Part shown: positions 59,970 through 64,000 of the stretch, one piece after another | Position numbering within the stretch: the first letter of the stretch is position 1 | Layout: the number at the start of each line of letters is the position of its first letter | Assembly (NCBI GenBank): GCA_951213105.1 | Contig: OX578145.1 | Coordinates: 6,375,191 to 6,439,190 of the forward strand | Source: Amaurobius ferox | Taxonomy: Eukaryota; Arthropoda; Arachnida; Araneae; Amaurobiidae | Reading direction: 5' to 3' | Length of the DNA stretch: 64,000 bases | The notes under the pieces: generated by a model | What the model saw: the letters and a program-made list of their open reading frames with translations, nothing else | What the model was told of the DNA's origin: nothing | Database searches by the model: none | Made by a program: the position numbers and the translations under genes

Positions 59970-61472
59970 TCACATATGGAACAGCGCAATCATCGCTGTA
60001 TAATAGTCCTTTGCGGTGAGACTTTTAAAAAATTCAGGTGAAACATTGTTTTCATTTGTTTCACAAAACTCTCGCGCAATTTCTTGAATGTTTATCATTA
60101 AAAGTTCGTGATCGACTAGTTCATAATCCACAAATTGCATATGAGTGGATAGCGTGCAGCACTTGTGTTTCAAATCGGTACACCCGTGACTTTTGCATGT
60201 TTCGCGTTGATATAATTTATACAACTCTCCACATAAATTTTTATGTACACACTGCATTAAAGTGTGTTTTAATTCATAGGGTAGCAAAGTCGGTAGTGCT
60301 TCGACAGGTTTTTGATACTTCACAATACAATTGGGTAGGATATTTGTCAGTAACTGATCCAAAACACAATTAGTAACATCTTGACTAATGTACTGAAGAG
60401 TATGAAAATTATCCTGATTTAATAAGATTAATTTCTTTTTGAACTGTCCACTGCAAGGTGGTAATTGTTGTAAATATAGATTGCTTTCACACACACAAAC
60501 TAAGAGTTCGTTATTAATTGTGAAAGATGAATTTTCACTGTCCATATTTGAAATGCGTTTTAAAAATACACTCCATGTATTAGGCGTGAGTGTTACTCCA
60601 TGAGGGGTAGGCACGATAACATCAGAAGCATTCATCCTGTAGACACGAAAGTGTACTTTCACATTTCCTCGAAAATGTTGCACGGTAACGTAAATGTTAC
60701 AGCCCAAATGGTAACGGAACTTTTCAGATGAGGATAATTCTATCGAAACCGATCCACTTTGAGAAGTAGCATAGTTCAGAGCCGACGACACCAAATCACT
60801 TTGCGAATCTGTAGTAGATATAGATGGAGTATGCATATGGCTCCAATCGATTTCAGGTATAGGCGAAAGCGCTGCAGGCGGGACATACATTGGAAACTCG
60901 CACTTGCGTTTCTGTACAGGCGTTTTAGGTAGAATTTTTCTAAATGTTAGACTTATTCTAGCTTCTGAGACTTCGGGTTCCGCAGCAATTCCATGAGAAT
61001 AGAATTTGTTGGTTGGTGATTGCATCGCATAAAGCGATCCGTGTTGGAGTGGAATACTTAGAGGAGATTGTCCTTTTCTTTCGAAAATGATGGATCTCGT
61101 AGCACCGAAACTGAGAGCCGCTATAGGTGTTTTAGAGCATAGGGAGGATTCATTGTCCTTGTGTTGTCCTATTTTAGCATGTCCATCCACATAGTGGTTT
61201 ACTAACACAAAATTGTAGCTGTATCCCATATGTTCTTCCACACGTGATTTTATCTCCGATAAGAGAGGTGTCCATCCCTCAGAGCTGTTTCCACCGTCTC
61301 CAAATGCATATGCTTTTTGAGCTGGTTGGTATGGATGACCATGCACCACCCCTTGTGATTGTTGAAAGGGCAGACTTTTCAACTCTTGAAAAATTAAATC
61401 GGCTACATTTACCGAATAAAATTCGCGAACATATTCTACATTCAACTTCTCGCGTTTAAAAAAGATAGACAT
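59970..61472 (-). CDS. AlkB-type dioxygenase fused to a PC4-like ssDNA-binding domain
   Basis: 500 aa, intact. Residues 1-180 are an AlkB-family 2-oxoglutarate/Fe(II) dioxygenase, which removes alkyl groups from DNA or RNA bases: NHYVDGHAKIGQHKDNE gives the HxD pair (H104, D106), the distal His is in NKFYSHGI (H160), and ARISLTFR gives both arginines (R172, R178) that hold 2-oxoglutarate. SFGATRSIIFE and LQHGSLYAMQ are also typical. After a Ser-rich linker, residues 248-312 resemble the PC4/Sub1 single-strand DNA-binding fold: FRYHLGCNIYVTVQHFRGNV, VHFRVYRM, VPTPHGVTLTPNTW. The C-terminus has a Cys/His cluster (C426, H429, C431, H436, C438, C439) of zinc-site appearance. It is divergent from the polymerase gene and shares its promoter region. 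A possible ATTAAA polyadenylation signal lies at 59913-59908. The AlkB call is secure; the PC4 call is by motif pattern. Confidence 0.85.
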   Translation of the reverse strand: MSIFFKREKLNVEYVREFYSVNVADLIFQELKSLPFQQSQGVVHGHPYQPAQKAYAFGDGGNSSEGWTPLLSEIKSRVEEHMGYSYNFVLVNHYVDGHAKIGQHKDNESSLCSKTPIAALSFGATRSIIFERKGQSPLSIPLQHGSLYAMQSPTNKFYSHGIAAEPEVSEARISLTFRKILPKTPVQKRKCEFPMYVPPAALSPIPEIDWSHMHTPSISTTDSQSDLVSSALNYATSQSGSVSIELSSSEKFRYHLGCNIYVTVQHFRGNVKVHFRVYRMNASDVIVPTPHGVTLTPNTWSVFLKRISNMDSENSSFTINNELLVCVCESNLYLQQLPPCSGQFKKKLILLNQDNFHTLQYISQDVTNCVLDQLLTNILPNCIVKYQKPVEALPTLLPYELKHTLMQCVHKNLCGELYKLYQRETCKSHGCTDLKHKCCTLSTHMQFVDYELVDHELLMINIQEIAREFCETNENNVSPEFFKSLTAKDYYTAMIALFHM

Positions 61473-61539
61473 TTTTAAAAATAAGCAACGACAACCTTCT
61501 AGGAGAACAAACGTTGAATGAATGAGCTCTTATCTAAAT

Positions 61540-61780
61540 AATATCCCTTATCGTAACATGTCACGTGATATTTCTTATCATATCACATGACACATCATAT
61601 CTGTAAATCACATGATATTTCTTATCGCATCATGTCACATGATATTCCTTATCGTATCACGTGATGTATCACGTGACATCTTGTTAGCGAATCACATGCT
61701 TCCACGTATGGAATCACGTGACATCTTGTTAGCGAATCACAAGGTTCCACGTATGGAATCACGTGACAAGCCAGATAAGG
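61540..61780. promoter_or_regulatory. Divergent promoter region with 45-bp repeats and CACGTG boxes
   Basis: Between two divergent ATGs (61472 and 61897). Palindromic TCACGTGA boxes have CACGTG at 61562, 61658, 61670, 61715 and 61760; the last three are exactly 45 bp apart in a tandem repeat (ACATCTTGTTAGCGAATCAC, TTCCACGTATGGA). Weaker variants (ATCACATGAT) lie between. TCACGTGAC is the core bound by MITF/TFE and USF-type bHLH-zip factors. No clear TATA box was seen on either side. Confidence 0.7.
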
Positions 61781-61896
61781 TTTCCGCCCACTATACATGC
61801 TACGTGGAGCTCACTTTGACTCGAGACTTGCACTAGGAAAGACGTCCTTTTAATTTGCTCCTCTCTATTAAAATATCGACAAACGAATTTACCACA

Positions 61897-64000
61897 ATGA
61901 TGGTTGTTTCAAAAGTGAGTTCAAAATGTTTTCGAATTAAAAATAAAGATACATTCTTAAAAATTCATAACACAAGAACTTTTAAAATGTACAACACAAA
62001 AATTAGCTTCATACACATTTCACTCTTTTACATGTTCTGTGTTTTTAATATTTAGGATATGACTGTGGAAGCTTCTGTTACACCCCTTGAGAAAGTTAAT
62101 GTACTGCCTGTGGCAGCACCCCTTGTGGAAGCCAATGCAGCACCGACCGTGGTGGGAGAGGCCGGACCTAGTGGAGTTCATGTAAGTTATTTTATTTCAT
62201 CTTTTGGTGGAGATAGGGAAAATCGGCTGTTTTGGGGAGTATAGGATTGTATCGTATATATTTCGCATTTCAGAATTTTAAAAATAATCAGCTGATTCAA
62301 TATCTACCTCATTTTTAGATTGCATTTAGATAGTTAGGTGTTTGAAGCAGACGCTAATATTGGAGTTTTGTCTGTTTTACAGATGTGTCCCACCTGCCAC
62401 AAAGTCTTCACTGCGAAGCGTAGTTTAACACGCCATATGAAAATTCACAGTGAAGAAGATTCTTTTTCTTGTGACATCTGTGAAAAGGCATTTTCGAGGA
62501 AGGATCATTTGTACAGGCATTCCAAAACCCACACCAATTCTAAGTCACTCCAATGCAACATTTGTAATAAAACGTTCACGAGGGAAGATAATTTAAACGC
62601 ACACAGGAAAATACACGTACAGATAAAGACATATCCCTGTTCCCTTTGCGAGAGCACGTTTACGAGAAAGGGGGACCTAGCACACCATGTGCGAATTATG
62701 CATAAAACTCCTGCCCCTGTTGGATTGAAACGCAAGATCACTGATGTGGCTTCCGCTTCTAGGAAGCTTGTAAAACGTAGTAATAGGGCTTTGGGGGTTT
62801 TCTTACCAGAAACATTGGAACCCTCCGAAGAAAATTGCCACGATTTACTACTATCCCTGGAAGAAATGAAGCCGCATATGGAAAATCTTATCCTGACAGA
62901 GTTGAATACGCGCCAAATTAAATGGTATGCCGTTCTAAATGTCAGGATGAGCCGAATTAATTCTGATGGGGAGGAGGAGTTTGCTACACCGCATTTTCGC
63001 ACAAAGTGCGCAATATCACTACAAGAGTTTAACGTAGAGGAGCATGTGAAACAAGGCATTCAAAAAATTTTGAATTCTGTGGAAGACTTTCACCAGCTCG
63101 GATCCGGATGGACCTTGGATCGAGTATTGAATATGGATGTCTACATCGGGTCCTATCGTCCATTGCGTCCGTCCAGCTTCATTCCGCTACCTCCCAAAAT
63201 AATGGCAAAGAAGGCAGTTCTGAACATACAGAACGAAGACCAAAAGTGCTTCGTGTGGTGTCTCATCGCACATTGGAAGAATTTAGACTCTTCTAACAAT
63301 CCTAATCGCGTGAGTCACTACTTGCCATTTGAAGGGGAGGTGAATCTGGGAAACGTGGAGTGTCCAGTGGCAGTGTGCAAGATCCCAATTCTCGAGAGGC
63401 TGAATGATTGTCGCATTAATGTGTTCGGATATGAAAAGGGGGAAGTTTTCCCCCTCCAAATATCTGAGCGGGAGGATTCCGACGTTGTTAATTTACTTTT
63501 AATCAGCGACGGGGTCCAACAACATTATTGCCTTATACGCAATTTTTCACGCCTTCTCGGGGATGTGTCAGCTCATGATGGAGAAAGTTACACATGCTAC
63601 CGATGTCTCCATAGATTCTGCAGGGAAGATCTTCTCCAGAAGCATACACCTTTTTGCAAAGAGCATGCTCCTCAGCGGGTTTCGATGCCAAGTCCTGACA
63701 AAAGTCTTTTAAAGTTTAATATGGAGCACTACCAGCATCCCGTACCGTTTGTATTGTATGCAGATTTCGAAGCGCTTCTGGTGAAGCTAAACAGTAGTGA
63801 ACCCTCTCGTGAGAATGCCTTTACAGAGAAGATGGCTGTTCACGAACCCTGTGGATATGCTTACGTAGTGATCGATCCGCAGGGTAAGTGCCTCAAAGAC
63901 CCCAAGGTGTACCGAGGCACTGAAGCAGTCATTAACTTTATAGAAGATGTCTTGCGAGAGAAGGATGAATTGATCCCCAAGATCAAGGCCAACAGGCCGA
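61897..64000 (+). CDS. DNA polymerase B (protein-primed, Polinton type) with four C2H2 zinc fingers, 5' part
   Basis: Three predicted exons join in frame: 61897-61914, 62056-62181 and 62383 to the window edge, with introns bounded by AAA|GTGAGT..TTTAG|GAT and CAT|GTAAGT..TTACAG|ATG. Exon 3 stays open for 539 codons. It begins with four C2H2 fingers (CPTCHKVF, CDICEKAF, CNICNKTF, CSLCESTF; each with a His pair). Then come blocks typical of Polinton polymerases: GWTLDRVLNMDVYIGSYRPL, SSFIPLPPKIMAKKAV, VNLLLIS, a further Cys/His motif (CYRCLHRFC) and PFVLYADFEAL, the exonuclease I motif (D-x-E). Exo II/III and the palm motifs lie beyond the edge. Exon 3 also starts with ATG, so translation could begin there. 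It copies the element's linear DNA; the fingers may target its ends. Confidence 0.88.

Larger units (their letters stand above)
57560..64000. mobile_element. Virus-like element with AlkB-PC4 and DNA polymerase B module (Polinton-related), partial
   Basis: Two-level tandem repeats, a spliced mini-gene, an AlkB-PC4 gene and a divergent type-B polymerase gene lie together without intervening transposons. The polymerase region is of the Polinton kind, so the element is probably the replication end of a Polinton or adintovirus. No integrase or capsid gene lies in the visible part, and the element continues beyond the right edge. The left limit is placed where the tandem repeats start, next to a SINE; this is a guess. 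Confidence 0.6.

Noticed and set aside
60038..60373. 111-aa plus-strand frame
   Set aside because: Antisense shadow of the AlkB-PC4 gene.
62505..63059. 184-aa minus-strand frame
   Set aside because: Antisense shadow of the polymerase exon 3.

Overview
The window looks like repeat-rich nuclear DNA of an invertebrate animal, probably an arthropod. It is AT-rich, has no bacterial gene structure, contains GT-AG introns, and carries a dense mixture of DNA transposons, MITEs, retroelement remnants and minisatellites. I could not identify a convincing ordinary host gene. The recognisable genes belong to mobile elements, above all to Polinton/Maverick (adintovirus-like) endogenous DNA viruses. The species assignment is an inference.

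Layout. 1-4265 is the end of a Polinton on the minus strand. Reading leftward from its terminus it has a motif-rich terminal repeat, 164-bp and 31-bp tandem repeats, a 54-aa PPP1R15/GADD34-like protein, a 50-aa membrane ORF, a chromodomain integrase, a frameshifted penton-like capsid gene, a small basic virion-type protein and the start of a major-capsid-type protein. 4.3-33 kb is mostly non-coding. It contains a THAP-bearing MITE-like unit, hAT MITEs with 8-bp target duplications, a 5-kb array of about 121 copies of a 41-bp satellite, a 27-bp minisatellite and copies of an interspersed repeat. 33-39.4 kb holds two broken reverse transcriptases (Penelope-like type) facing each other and a TA-flanked foldback MITE. 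41.6-45.3 kb has a hAT transposase C-terminus and a dead Tigger/pogo element. 45.7-50.3 kb is a gene-free element whose inverted ends match the Polinton end at 4 kb. 50.3-57.5 kb has further repeats.

57.6-64 kb (running off the window) is the most interesting part. A two-level tandem repeat is followed by a TATA-driven spliced mini-gene, a minus-strand 500-aa protein that joins an AlkB-type 2-oxoglutarate/iron dioxygenase to a PC4-like single-stranded-DNA-binding domain and a Cys/His cluster, and a divergent, spliced, protein-primed-type DNA polymerase B with four added C2H2 zinc fingers. The last two genes share a 0.4-kb intergenic region containing 45-bp repeats with CACGTG boxes. I read this as a replication/DNA-repair module of a virus-like element: the polymerase would copy by strand displacement, exposing single strands that the AlkB-PC4 protein could bind and de-alkylate. 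The left Polinton separately carries what looks like an eIF2-alpha phosphatase adaptor, a known viral answer to host translation shut-off. The two Polinton parts are too far apart, and in the wrong arrangement, to be one simple insertion.
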